From contig JALIRH010000002.1 in the NCBI GenBank assembly GCA_023055505.1, forward strand, positions 1,612,001 through 1,676,000: 64,000 nucleotides of DNA, given 5' to 3'. The position numbers and the translations under genes are program-made. The DNA is from Callipepla californica brunnescens (Eukaryota > Chordata > Aves > Galliformes > Odontophoridae). A model generated the notes under the pieces. It had not been told where the DNA came from. It searched no databases and saw only the letters and a list, made by a program, of their open reading frames with translations. How positions within the stretch are numbered: position 1 is the first letter of the stretch; each line of letters starts with the position of its first letter. Shown here in pieces: positions 12,237 to 22,845 of the stretch.

Positions 12237-12418
12237 CTTAGAATCACAGAATCATAGAATCTTTTGAGTTGGAAGGGACCCTTAAAGTCCATCTAGTCCA
12301 ACTCTCCCACAGTGAACAGGAACACCTGCAGCTAGATCAGTTTGCTCAGAGCCCTGTTCAACCTGACCTTGAATATCTACAGGGATAGGCAATCCGCCAT
12401 TCCACTAGGCAACCTAAA
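12237..12418 (-). mobile_element. CR1 3' tail, class A
   Basis: Starts TTAGAATCACAGAATCATAG, then TTTTGAGTTGGAAGGGACCC, GAACAGGAACACCTGCAGC and ends near TAGGCAACCTAAAC. Minus strand; nearly abuts the copy at 12046-12225, from which it differs in wording, so it is a separate insertion and not a duplication. Confidence 0.92.
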
Positions 12419-13890
12419 CTTATAATGGAAAGATGGTTGTGAAAGAGGCAGCAATGCATATAGCAAACCCCACTGTGAAAACCTCCAAGCTCTTCTGGTT
12501 CTCTCCTTAGTGTCACTTAGAAAGGTGCACCTCTTCATATTACATGAAGAAAAAGTGGGAAAAGAGCAAAAATCACAAAACACAAGCTCCGAGCCCTCAA
12601 AGCAGGTGGGATATTGCACCAAAGAAGCCATTCCTGCTGCAGAAATGTATTTCCACAGCTCAGAGGCTCAGCTAAGGCTGTCTAATGGAAGCAGCAGGGG
12701 CTTCCAGCAGCAGTGAGGACAGTTTAACACAAAGGTTATTTGTGTCTCCTCTTTCGATCTCATTTTCTAGCCCAGGGAGTGAACTCCCAAACTGTTGGAC
12801 ACATTTTCATTTCCATTTCTCAAAGCCAAGTTTTTCACACCAGCTGCTCATTGCTTCATCTGATCCACTGGCAATAATTCCCCAGGACAAACTAGAGTCA
12901 CCTGCCCACAGTACCCCAGGAGGAGTCTTCACAAAAGGCATCCAACCATGTGTTAATTTGTGGGGACTGTTCACTTTAGTCCCAAGCTGGTGCAAGCTGG
13001 TGCCCTGAACTGTGAAAGACCAGAACTATTAATGCTGATTTACATCCTGCCTAGCAGAGCTGCATATTTGTAATCACCTCAGCACAATGGAAAAGCCTCA
13101 TGTGCTCTGAATCACACTCAACTGTTTTTGCAAGAGTACTGAGCTTGTTTTTAAATCTATCACAGTGATAATTTCCCATTTTCTTGGTTTTGGTAGATGA
13201 AGGCTGTTCATTAGTGCTTCCATTGAACTGGGTATGTGTGCATTCCTTTGGTCCTCCTCATATGTCATATTATTTGGGCTATTGAGTGTACCAAGCAATC
13301 CCAAAGGAAGGATGCATGCTGTCAAGAAACTTAGCTCGTAGCTCTCTTTCCAGTCCTGGTCTTTTAGGTGCAATTTGGATGCAGTATCCTCCAAAGCAGA
13401 TGGATTCATTTTTAGTGGAAAAGGAGCCACACTGAGGGCATAATCCAGCACTGAATAAGTTGGGAACAAGTTGTTCTTTGCCAGACTTAGGGATTCTATG
13501 GCTCTAAGTGTCTTACTAATGTAGATAACCCCTAATGCATTCAATGTCTTGCAGGAAAGGAGGAAGTAGAATTAACTTAATATTAAATTATATGAGACTG
13601 GGACTTTTCAGCTGCATATTGTCTTCTAATTAGAAAACTCATATCATCCATTTAGTGCATGAGATTTTCATTCCCCGAGTTGTGAAGTTACTGGGAAATC
13701 ATCTACTGAACCAGAGGAGGCTGACCACTAGGAAATTTTTACAAATCGTCCTGTGACTTGAAATCTGAAAGTGACTTCAGATATGTGCAGCAGAAAAGGG
13801 GATAGATGAACTATTAAGAAACTGCCGATTTGTTTCCAAAGCAGTTGACCAGACAGGACAGATGTTAAAGGAAGGATCACAGTTTCTTGC
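12419..13890. other. Anonymous non-coding DNA with long chance frames
   Basis: A 148-codon minus-strand stretch at 13098-13544 lacks stops but opens on TTG, not ATG; its first ATG leaves about 103 codons with no recognisable domain. A second open stretch, plus 12685-13008, overlaps a minus-strand one. Neither resembles a known family and I do not call them genes. Confidence 0.55.
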
Positions 13891-13942
13891 AGAATCATAG
13901 AATCACTTGAGTTGGTAGGGACTCCTAGTGGTCAAGACCAAT
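13891..13942 (-). mobile_element. CR1 terminal tail, very short
   Basis: Only about 50 bp remain: AGAATCATAGAATCACTTGA, GTTGGTAGGGACTCC. The wording matches the extreme 3' end of class A CR1 on the minus strand; a heavily truncated insertion. Confidence 0.75.
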
Positions 13943-14155
13943 CAACACAAAAGCAGGTGCTGTATGTTACCAATGACTCCACATAGGCGTCTTTGCACTG
14001 CTTCAGTGGTTACATTTCCACTTCCAAATTCACTTGTCCCAGGAAAAGATCCACACTGCAACCTCAGCTTTGGAAGAAATCCTTGGAGAAGGGTAACGCT
14101 TGACTACTGAGGGTCATCTGCTTAGGAGAATGTTCAGGAGTACAGCAATATTTGG

Positions 14156-14400
14156 GGATCATAGAATTATAGAATTGTTTGAGTTGAAAGGGACCTTTAA
14201 AGGTCATCTAGTCCAACTCTCTTGCCATGAACAGGAACACCTATAGCTAGATCAGAGTGCACAGAGCCCTGTTCAGTCTGATCTTGAATGTCTCCAGTAT
14301 TGAGGCATCCACCACTTCTCTGGGCAACCTGTTCCAGTGACTCAACACTCTTTACATAACAAACCTTTTTCTTATATCCAATCTAAATATCCCTTCTTAT
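14156..14400 (-). mobile_element. CR1 3' end, class A
   Basis: Starts GATCATAGAATTATAGAATTG, then TTTGAGTTGAAAGGGACC, ATGAACAGGAACACC and CTCTGGGCAACCTGTTCCAG, fading near TCCAATCTAAATATCC. Minus strand, about 245 bp. Confidence 0.93.
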
Positions 14401-16092
14401 ATCCTTATGGATATCAGGACCTAGGAGTAAAATGAGGAGGTTAGTCATTTCATAGAACAGAAAGCACGTTATGATCCCAAATTATTTGCTCATATGGCCA
14501 GAAACAAATATGTCTTGAAGGTGCTACCTGGTTAAAAGGAGGCAGATGAACATAGGGTTACCTATATAGGGATGTAGGTAACTTCGGGCTTATCTCTGCC
14601 TTCATTGTCTTGCTGTAAAAATGTACAAGAAAACTATAAAATTCAAACATTTTTACATTCTTTACTGGTTTCTGTATGTGTGTATGTTGTTTTTTTTTTC
14701 TGCTGAGAAATATAAAGCAAACCGAAGACATAAAACAAAACTGCTTTGATTATTTTTTCTCAGACAACACTGTCTGGTTCCCTGCAAAGGAAGACTGAAG
14801 AAGGCCAAAGCAAGAGCAAATTGAAATCTCCAGGTGTCTAACAGTCATTTCAGCTTCTCCGTGTGGTCCTGTGCATGAAAGGAGTGTCTGCATTCAGACT
14901 GGGAAACTACTCTGTCATTTTAGTAGGCTTCTCCAATCATTTCAATTATTTAAACAGTGCCACCATGGAGGCACCCAGCTCTGCTCCTGACGGGTGCCAC
15001 ACTGCAGTGGAATGACAGAAGGGTCAGTTTGGTATTTTGTAGAAAAGAAAGAAAAATATTAATAAAATATTCTTTCATTGTCATGTCTTTTAACGTATCT
15101 CAATTTTCTGGCCCTACCAATTCTGCATAAGCTGCTTCTCTAGGGGATAATAAGAAAATGAGCAGGAACTTCATGTTCATGCATTGCCACCAACTAGTGG
15201 GTAGCTTCCGTGTTCAGCATCTACCTACTCACATGATGTCTGAAGCTATGTGTATTACTCCCCTTGAGCACCAGGAATGTTCCTACATATCTAAATTCAG
15301 CTCAGAATTTGCTGTGGTTTGTGCAGCGATTAATGGGAGGTATGAGCTTATTTTGTACTGCCAGAATCATAATCTGTTTTGTTGGGGATTCTCTTCTGGG
15401 ATTAAAACTCCACAAAAAAAAAAAAAAAAAAAAAAAAAAACCCAACAACCATTGCGTCAGAAACAGTTCCCAGGGGTAAAAATGCCATTTCTGACATGAT
15501 TAACTGAGGAAAGTTGCAATTATAAATAGACATACATGAGTCTGGCAGGAGATAAGAAGTTATGTTGCAAAGGGATGCTCAAAATCCATTTTTACTCCAA
15601 CTGACTGACAGTTTCTTTCATTTCTTTCACAGTTATGGCCATAGTGTTTCTTGGATAAACCCATAACTCAATGTAACTCCCAGGGCCAGGTTCTTTTCTA
15701 GTGTAAATTAAAATCCAGGTCCAGTTTGCATTTGGAAAGGGAAGGTGATGTTTTCACGCCGAAATATTGAATGCTGCATTGCAAATTGCCCTACAGTTTA
15801 AGAAGAAATGAACTCCAACTTATTCTGTTGCTGTTACACCCACTTTCATGTGGTGTGAAATGCAGCAGATTTCATGATATTTCATTTTAGAGGACTGAAT
15901 TTTAATGAGAGTATCTGTTAACCTCTAGAGTCCCAGCTGTACCATACACCATGTAATTCAGTACAAACTCACTCTGACAGTGATCAGGTTTCACCAAAGA
16001 AATTCCTGTCTATTGTGAGGTCTAGGAGGAATGTGATCTCTCCTGAATTTTGACTCAAGTACCATGACTCAGTGGCAAAAAGCAGCATGTAA
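14401..16092. other. Anonymous DNA with a 27-base poly(A)
   Basis: Contains the poly(A) run listed separately and a T-run near 14690-14699. The open frame across 15158-15499 gets a poly-lysine from that run and is not credible as a gene. No transposon recognised. Confidence 0.55.
15414..15440. repeat. Poly(A) run, 27 bases
   Basis: Twenty-seven uninterrupted A residues, followed by CCCAACAACC. CR1 does not end in poly(A), so this is either a slippage-grown simple repeat or the tail of a different retrocopy. No gene-like sequence or AATAAA was recognised immediately upstream. Confidence 0.95.
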
Positions 16093-16245
16093 CTAGTGGT
16101 GTTCCCGAGAGGTCAGTGCTGAGTCCAGTCTTGTTCAACATCTTCATCAGCAGCCTTGATGTAGAGATAGAGTCCATCCTCAGCAAGTTTGCTTATGATA
16201 CAAACTTGGGAGGAGCGGCTGACACACCAGAAGGCTGTTGTAATA
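16093..16245 (+). pseudogene. CR1 ORF2 RT palm fragment with broken catalytic box
   Basis: A plus-strand RT fragment preserving about 42 readable codons from 16116: [12 protein letters not shown], then [13 protein letters not shown] and ADTPEGC. The catalytic FADD box reads F-A-Y-D at 16188-16199, so the second metal-binding region is altered. The wording GTGGTGTTCCCGAGAGGTCAG before it corresponds to the PQGSVLGP motif region. It is cut at the right by a minus-strand CR1 tail. Confidence 0.9.
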
Positions 16246-16279
16246 AAAATCATAAAACCATGACAAATAGAGTAGAAAA

Positions 16280-16362
16280 GAGTAGAATAGCTCAATTGGA
16301 AGGGTCTTATAAAGATAATCAAGTCCAACTTTCTGATCATTTCAAGGCTGACTGAAAAATCA
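16280..16362 (-). mobile_element. CR1-like 3' tail fragment
   Basis: AGAATAGCTCAATTGGAAGG, TCTTATAAAGATAATCAAGT, CCAACTTTCTGATCATTTC resembles a CR1 tail of a different class from the others (CAATTGGAAGGG wording). Minus strand, next to a plus-strand RT fragment, so two independent insertions are likely. Confidence 0.7.
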
Positions 16363-17693
16363 AAGCTAGATAAACCAAGTGTTCTCAGTGGTTCATGTAG
16401 AATGAAGTGTGTCTTTCTCTCAATACTCAATATATTCTGTACCACACGGTCCCTTGACACCTCTCACAGCTAAGCCCAGCATGCCCTTTCATTGCAATTA
16501 CCTGAGTTTGGAATATCCGGGAGTACACACCAAAGTCCCAACTGTTCAGTGCGTGGTGGAGTGATTTCCATGTCCTTCCAAAATCTGTGTGGAGGGACAA
16601 TTTTATATCAAGTCATTTCTGGCTGCTGTCTCTGTATTTGAAAATGTCTGCTGTCATTCATTCATGAAACATAGCTCAAAGTAATTGAGTGACAGATGAG
16701 CCCCTGTGCCCTTCTGCAAACATAAATAAGAACATCGCATACAAAGTAAAAAAGAAATGTAGGAGTAAAAAAAGATGTCCAGACCATGACCAAGGTACAA
16801 TTTTCATAGAGACTTTTTTTCTGCTCCTTCACTTTCAGGTCACTTCCTGAAACTTTATGGACATCAGCTTTCATTTCAGTCACAGAAAAAAATGTACAAA
16901 GGAAACTCAATGGCCAGGGTGATGCTGTTGGGCAGAGGCTGCCCTGCCAGCTTGCTATTTCTGTCTGGAGCCTTTTAAACTTGTGGACTGCTCTACAAGA
17001 CTTATTTACACTTATTTACTAAACTCCATCTGACAGAGAACACAGCAGCTTTCCTCCCCTTCTCTCCATCATCCTGCAGAAAGACTCATGCAGACAGCAC
17101 CACAGGGCCCACTGAATGGCAGAAAATGTGATGGGAATGAGTGTGAATCCTTACTGTTGGGGGAACAGAAGAGAAAAAGGAGTAATATATGTTCAGACAT
17201 TTTCAAGGAGAGCTGTGTGAGAGACCTTTGCAAACTCAAAGAAGGAGAGCGAAGCATCACTATAAGCACACACATTAATTACTTTCTCCTGATTCTGGAT
17301 TTTTCTCAGAGTGATGGGTAGCACATTTTGAGGTGGAACAGATTAGCTGTTCAGCAGCATAGAGCAATGCCTAGAAAACAAATCCAGGAAGGTAAGAGAA
17401 ATTCTGCTTGGAAAGTGTTCTGGGAAAATAAGTGGGTAGGATACAACTTCTCATTTGGCTGCAGGAATGCCATGAATCCAAAAAAGCACACCACACACGT
17501 CAATGAACTCAAGGATGGGCTGAGCACCATGGTGCCTCACAGGCAGTCTGCAGTAGAAAGAAGATAAAGATGGTGAACCTTTGAACAGATCCTAGAGCAG
17601 CGTCCTGAATCTTTGGGGTTTCTTTCAGAGAAATTCCTCCAATGTGAGTTGGATGATTTCATGCACATGTTAATCAATGTGCTTTTATGCAAT
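16363..17693. other. Anonymous non-coding DNA
   Basis: Nothing recognised. Short opposed open frames at 17069-17321 overlap each other and carry no domain. Confidence 0.55.
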
Positions 17694-18050
17694 ATCATAG
17701 AATCACAGAATCACTGCAGTTGTAACAGACCTCTAAGATCACGTAGGCCAAACACCACCTACCACAAATATTGCTCACTAAACCATATTCCTAAGTACTA
17801 CACCTGCCTTTTCCTTAAACACCTACAAGGATGGTGATTCCAGCACCTCCCTGCGTTACAACTCTTTCTGAGAAAATATTTTCCCTAATATCCAACTTGA
17901 ACCTTGGTGCAAACTAAGGCCACTACCTCTCATCCTATCACTGTTATCTTGGAGAATAGGCTGATTCCTACCTTACAAAAGTCTTTCAGGTAGTTGTAGA
18001 AATCTGTATAATCTCCCTATCTTCTGAATGCTATCCTCTCATTCTAAGAC
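17694..18050 (-). mobile_element. CR1 3' end, class B, about 350 bp
   Basis: Starts TATCATAGAATCACAGAATC, continues with GACCTCTAAGATCACGTAG, TTCCCTAATATCCAACTTGA, TACCTCTCATCCTATCACTG and TCTTTCAGGTAGTTGTAGAA. Minus strand; reaches into the C-terminal coding region of ORF2 but is heavily diverged. Confidence 0.9.
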
Positions 18051-19639
18051 ACTTAAAATTCAGTCCAAGGATGAAGTAGGTCTGCAGAGCACAGAGGTGT
18101 GGTTTTAGTAGGTACTTATCCAACATAGGCTATATTGCTATACCCCAGAAGTAGCATTTAAACATGGGGAAAGTGTTTGTTATACAGATTTCCCATATAT
18201 AAACTCCCCCACAGAAGTTACCTTCTATTAAACATCAGTTAGCTACAAAACACAGCAGCCCTTCTGCTTCTCAGAAGCACAGTAATGAAACATTTGAGTA
18301 GGATTTACACACAGAAATGAACTTAGTGTTCTTCACTGGTGTTTACATATGCACAGAACAAAGATGACTATCTTGCTGCTGATCATGGTCCCAATTTCTG
18401 ATTGAATATCTCCCTCAGTGATGTAAAAACACAATAATTTGTAGCTAAAATACAACTGTTTTCCTCTGAGCAGGTTTTTTGACTTCACCCCAGACTTTGG
18501 TCAAGGTGAAATTCAAAGCTGCCCACTGAAAGCAATTTCTGTAGCCAAGTGCAGAGCCAACTGAAATCTTGAATGTCTCAAAAATACTATTGTGACTTCT
18601 ACTCTCCTCCCTCTTGTTCCTTGATATGCCAGATCACTGGAATTTCAGCCCAAAGTGGTACTTACCTGTATTGGAAAAACATATGTTTGAGGAGGTTTTG
18701 TGCAGCTTTTGAAATTGCAAATACATTCTTACTTTCATAGTACAGAGACTTTCAAGGCAAAACAGTGGCTGGTGGATTTTGAAACAACTCCACAGTATGC
18801 AACTCCACATCACTCACACAATGACAGGATGGTTAGCAATACAGTGGTAATTTAACCAACACAGAGAATGCTGAAGGGCATTGAAAATCAATCATCTGCA
18901 CCACTTAGTCACTGCAACAGACCTGGCATGGCTTTTGCCCTTTAACAACAACCAGTGTCCCATGAAGGATATTCTTTGCATGAGGTGCTTCTTCTAGGAG
19001 ATTTTGTGACAGCAGAATGTGTAGAATAAGGAGCTACCTGCACTCTCCTGATCTGAATCCATTTGGCCAAGCTGTATGAATTCATGCACGTGTTACAGGT
19101 CATGTTCCTGGGCAGATCCCCGAGGGCAGCAGACAACGGATTAACTTTGAAAATACCACTGTACAAAATTTTAATAACAAATAACTAATGGAAGATGCAC
19201 TGACCAGAGTGATTATGAAGATAAAGAAATCATTGGAATAAAAGAATTAAATAAAAAGCCCAGTTTTTCTGGAAGCATTTCTGTAGTGAAACCAACTGCA
19301 AAGAGAGACACGAAACAATTTTGCCAGTAATGGATAACATTTATCATACTCACAAATTCACAGACCCATTCTACACACCTGAGCCAGCTAACATTGCAAG
19401 GGACAGGGGGAGTTACGCTAAAGGCCAACATATGTTAGTAAATCTGGAATAGCTGAACACTATGATAAAGTCACAGTAATAATCCAAAATGCTACTAGCA
19501 GAATTTTAGGGCTGTGTCTCCCCAGTTTGCCCTATAAAGGACATCAAGGTAGAGGGTTAAAAGAATCTTCCAAGTGATCATTTACATGCAAAACCATCAT
19601 TGCAAAAAAACAAAACAAAAAACATCGCTTTAAGGTCAG
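18051..19639. other. Anonymous non-coding DNA
   Basis: No element or exon recognised. Small minus-strand frames at 18942-19166 and 19213-19431 have no family resemblance. Confidence 0.55.
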
Positions 19640-20850
19640 ATTTCATAGAATCACAAAATCATAGAATGGCTTAGGTTGGAAGGGACCTTAAACATCATAC
19701 AGTTTCAGTCCCCTTGCCATGGGCTGGTTGCTCCCCACCAGATCAGGCAACCCAGGGTTCCATCCAACCTGGTGTTGATGCCTTGAACACCTCCAGGGAT
19801 GGGGCATTCACAGTTTCTCTGGACAGTCTGTGCCAGTGCCTCACCACCCTCTGAGTAAAGAATTTCTTCCTAATATCTAACTGAAATCTCTCCTCTTACA
19901 GTTTAAAGCCGTTTCCACAGGGAATTCTCTCTGGAGCCCTCGCTTCTCCAACCTAAACTAGCCCAACTCCCAGCCTGTCTTCATAGGAGGCATGCTCCAG
20001 CCATTTGATCATCTTCATGACCTTCTAGACCCATTCCATAAGCTCCACATCCTTCCTGTGCTGGGGGCTCCAGGCCTGGATGCAGTACTCCACATGGAGC
20101 TTCACGGGGGCAGAGCAGAGGGAGGCAATCACCTCCCTCTCCCTGCTGGCCACTCCCCTTTTCATGTAGCCCAGGATATAGTTGGACTTCCAGGCTGCTA
20201 GGGTACGCTCCTTGCTCATGTCCAGCTGTTTATCCACTAGGACCCCCAGGTTCTTTCTCACAGCCTGCTCTCAAGGAGTTCTTCTCCCAGTCTGTTCACA
20301 TACCTGGAATTGCCCCAACCATGCACATTGTTGAACTTCATTAAGTTCACAGGGACCAACTATCCTAGCTTGTCCAGGTCTTTCTGGATGGCTTCCCTTC
20401 CTTCTGCTTTTCAACTGTACCACTCAGCTTGGTGTTATCATCAAATTTTTGAGGGTACGCTTGAACCTGCTATCTATGTCACTGATAAAAATGTTGGAGA
20501 GCTCGGTCCCAAGACAGACCCCTGGGGGATATCACTTGTGACCAGTCTCTTCCTGGACATATATCTGTTGACCACAGGCCTCTGGATTAAGCCATCCAAC
20601 CCATTCTTTCTCCACCAAGTAGTCCAGATTTCAAATCCACACCTCTGTAATTTAAAGGTAAGGATGTGGTGTGGGACCATGTCAAAGGCCTTGCACAATT
20701 CCAAGTAGATGACATCAGTTGCCCTTCCTTTGTCCACTGATGCAGGTACTCCTTCAGCGAAGGTCAACAGATGGGTCAGACACAATCTGTCCTTGGTGAA
20801 GGCATGCTGCCTGTCTCAGATCAACTCCTCATCTGATTATTCTAAAAATT
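19640..20850 (-). mobile_element. CR1 LINE, 1.2 kb minus-strand copy, class A
   Basis: It opens with the complete tail TTCATAGAATCACAAAATCA, then TTAGGTTGGAAGGGACC, and runs through the 3' end and ORF2 C-terminal region back to the RT core, ending near CAGATCAACTCCTCATCTG. An internal deletion is visible near 19915-19930, where the expected CCCTTGTCC to AAAGTCC segment is missing. This is the best copy in the window for the full 3' end. Confidence 0.95.
20025..20785 (-). pseudogene. CR1 ORF2 reverse transcriptase relic
   Basis: Two readable minus-strand pieces remain. At 20474-20785 the RT motif A region reads [16 protein letters not shown] (residues 25-40; the expected Asp before the aromatic position is Glu), and further on the PQGSVLGP motif is intact at residues 87-94. 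At 20025-20261 comes NLGVLVDKQLDMSKERTLAA and VASREREVI, the thumb/connection part. Between them the catalytic box, read from 20435-20446, is F-D-D-N instead of FADD. Frameshifts separate the pieces. The protein is dead but the order of motifs is that of CR1 ORF2. Confidence 0.92.
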
Positions 20851-22644
20851 AGGTATCTATTGTATGTTAGATCACTACAACAGTCAGACCACAACAGGTG
20901 GTTGCTTTCAGACACTGCTTCTCAGAACTGAGGTGGTCCATCTCTGTGAGAGTCTTTCCCCTTGTGCTGATTATGCTGGAACCCTAAGCTATGTGAGCAA
21001 CACAAGGTTTGAAAAGGACAGAGTATTTTAATTAGAAGACCACAGTAGTAGAAATTGATGTTTCAATTTTTATTCTACCAACTATTTTCACTAGAACTAT
21101 GCTTTGTTCCTGCAACCCTCAAAGACACGTGAGGAAATAATTAAGACATAATCTCTTTTTCTTGGTAAAATATGGAGCAATAAGTAGCTTTTAAGATTGA
21201 TTAGGGGCTGAAGCTAAGTATAAGCCTGGGGTAGATTTCACCTAGCTATTTCTCAGGATAATACAAAGAAACTGAAGCTGGGTGTTTTACAGGGAAATCA
21301 TATGCCAAACTGGGAAAAATAAGCCCTGTGCACAGCTTCTTTCCCTGAGGTTAGTCTGAATCATTTTGTAGTGTTCTTCCTTCCTATTGTCAGGAAGAAC
21401 TGGACCAGAATCAGTCTTTAATGGATGATTACAGTTAAAGTGAAAATATAACTGAAAGCTGAAAGTAAAATACTAATATACATTGAAATAAATGTGTTTC
21501 TGAATCACCTAACAGTCTGGAGAACCACTTCTATCTGCCCCAAAGCATCACTAGTGAGTTATGGGGCAAGGAGTGAAGCCAGAAATCAATCAAGAGGTTT
21601 GAGTACCGGGCTGAAATAAAAATAGTCATGAATAATCTGTATAGGATGAAAAGGACAAGTGGAAGTGGCTTTTAAAGAACACAGGTGGAAATCCATTCCC
21701 CAGAAAGAGACCACATACTGCAAATGAACAAGTAATTCTACCCTCTGTTAAGCTGGCTTTCTCTCTTCCTCAAAAATTTTTTTAGAGTTTCCAAACTTAC
21801 TTCTTCTGGGGAGAGGCTGTGTTAGTTCACTAGCTGCCTGCCCACTTGGCTGAATGCCTGCTTATCTGCCTTCTCCTCCCACTCTCGGGATGGCTCTTGT
21901 TGTCCGGCTGCCTGCCTGTGGGCAAAACTATAAGGTCATGGAGGCTGACTAGCAAGGACCATCACTTCAGTTTTTCTTGACAGACAAATCACAGTTCTGG
22001 TCCAAAAAAAGACATAAGAAGTAGTCCCATCAAAATATCAACTTTGCGAAAAAAAACTTTTTCACTTGGAAAATCATAGCATCTAAGTTTTTCCCACATT
22101 GTGATGATGACATGAATTGATTGCTCCTGTGGACAGAGATGATTACAAGACTTGCTGAGACTGGAGTATTCATATTTGAGCACAGACATCAGTGTGACTG
22201 AATATTCAGTACTATTGTCTGTGGTGTCTTGTGTGTATTCCTACTTTTTGGCACACCTTATGAGAAAATTTGTATTTAAAGATTCCCGTTCTGTGCTCTT
22301 GCTTCTGAGAGGATCATAGTAAGAAGTCTATGATATCCATGGAAATACAGTGAAGAAGAAAGTGCATAGCATTAGTACTGATACTCTGGTGATAAGCTAT
22401 GTAGTGGTGATAGAGCAATATTAGTACATGGCAGAGAACTGCTGATTTGAAAAGTGACCATGCAGTAAACAGTGAAAAGTCTCTTTCCACCTTCTCAGTC
22501 CTACACAGTGATGAGTTCCCTTGAAATATTTGATATTTTGCAAGTGGATGAGGTAAGATCTAAAACCAGAGAAAGAAAATGCTTTAGAAGGTGAATGTTA
22601 CTCAGATGTCAACTATGTCTTCACATTTCTTTTCCTTGCATTCT
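20851..22644. other. Anonymous non-coding DNA
   Basis: Nothing recognised apart from a CTGCC-rich segment at about 21833-21920. A 66-residue minus-strand frame at 21989-22189 is unremarkable. Confidence 0.55.
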
Positions 22645-22845
22645 TAGAATCATATAGAATCATTAAGGTTGAAAAAGTCCTCTAAAATCGAGTCCAACCA
22701 TCAACCTATCATCACCAATCCCACTAGATCATGTCCCTCCATCCCACATCCCTGCATTCTTTGAACACTTCCAAGGACTGTGACTCTACCACTTCCCTGA
22801 GTAACCTGTTCCAATGTTTGTAACACTCCTTTCCCTGTCTATAGC
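22645..22845 (-). mobile_element. CR1 3' end, class B
   Basis: Starts TTAGAATCATATAGAATCATT, then AAGGTTGAAAAAGTCCTC, CCAACCATCAACCTATCATC and AGTAACCTGTTCCAATG. Minus strand, about 200 bp, 5'-truncated. Confidence 0.92.

Noticed and set aside
13098..13544. 148-codon minus-strand open stretch
   Set aside because: Opens on TTG, has no recognisable domain or splice context, and is within chance length for 64 kb read in six frames.
11641..14400. Tandem array or CRISPR-like pattern from repeated TCATAGAATC and TTGGAAGGGACC
   Set aside because: The spacing is irregular and the repeats are CR1 3' ends; the organism is a vertebrate.
15158..15499. Open frames with poly-lysine
   Set aside because: The lysines come from the 27-base poly(A) run.
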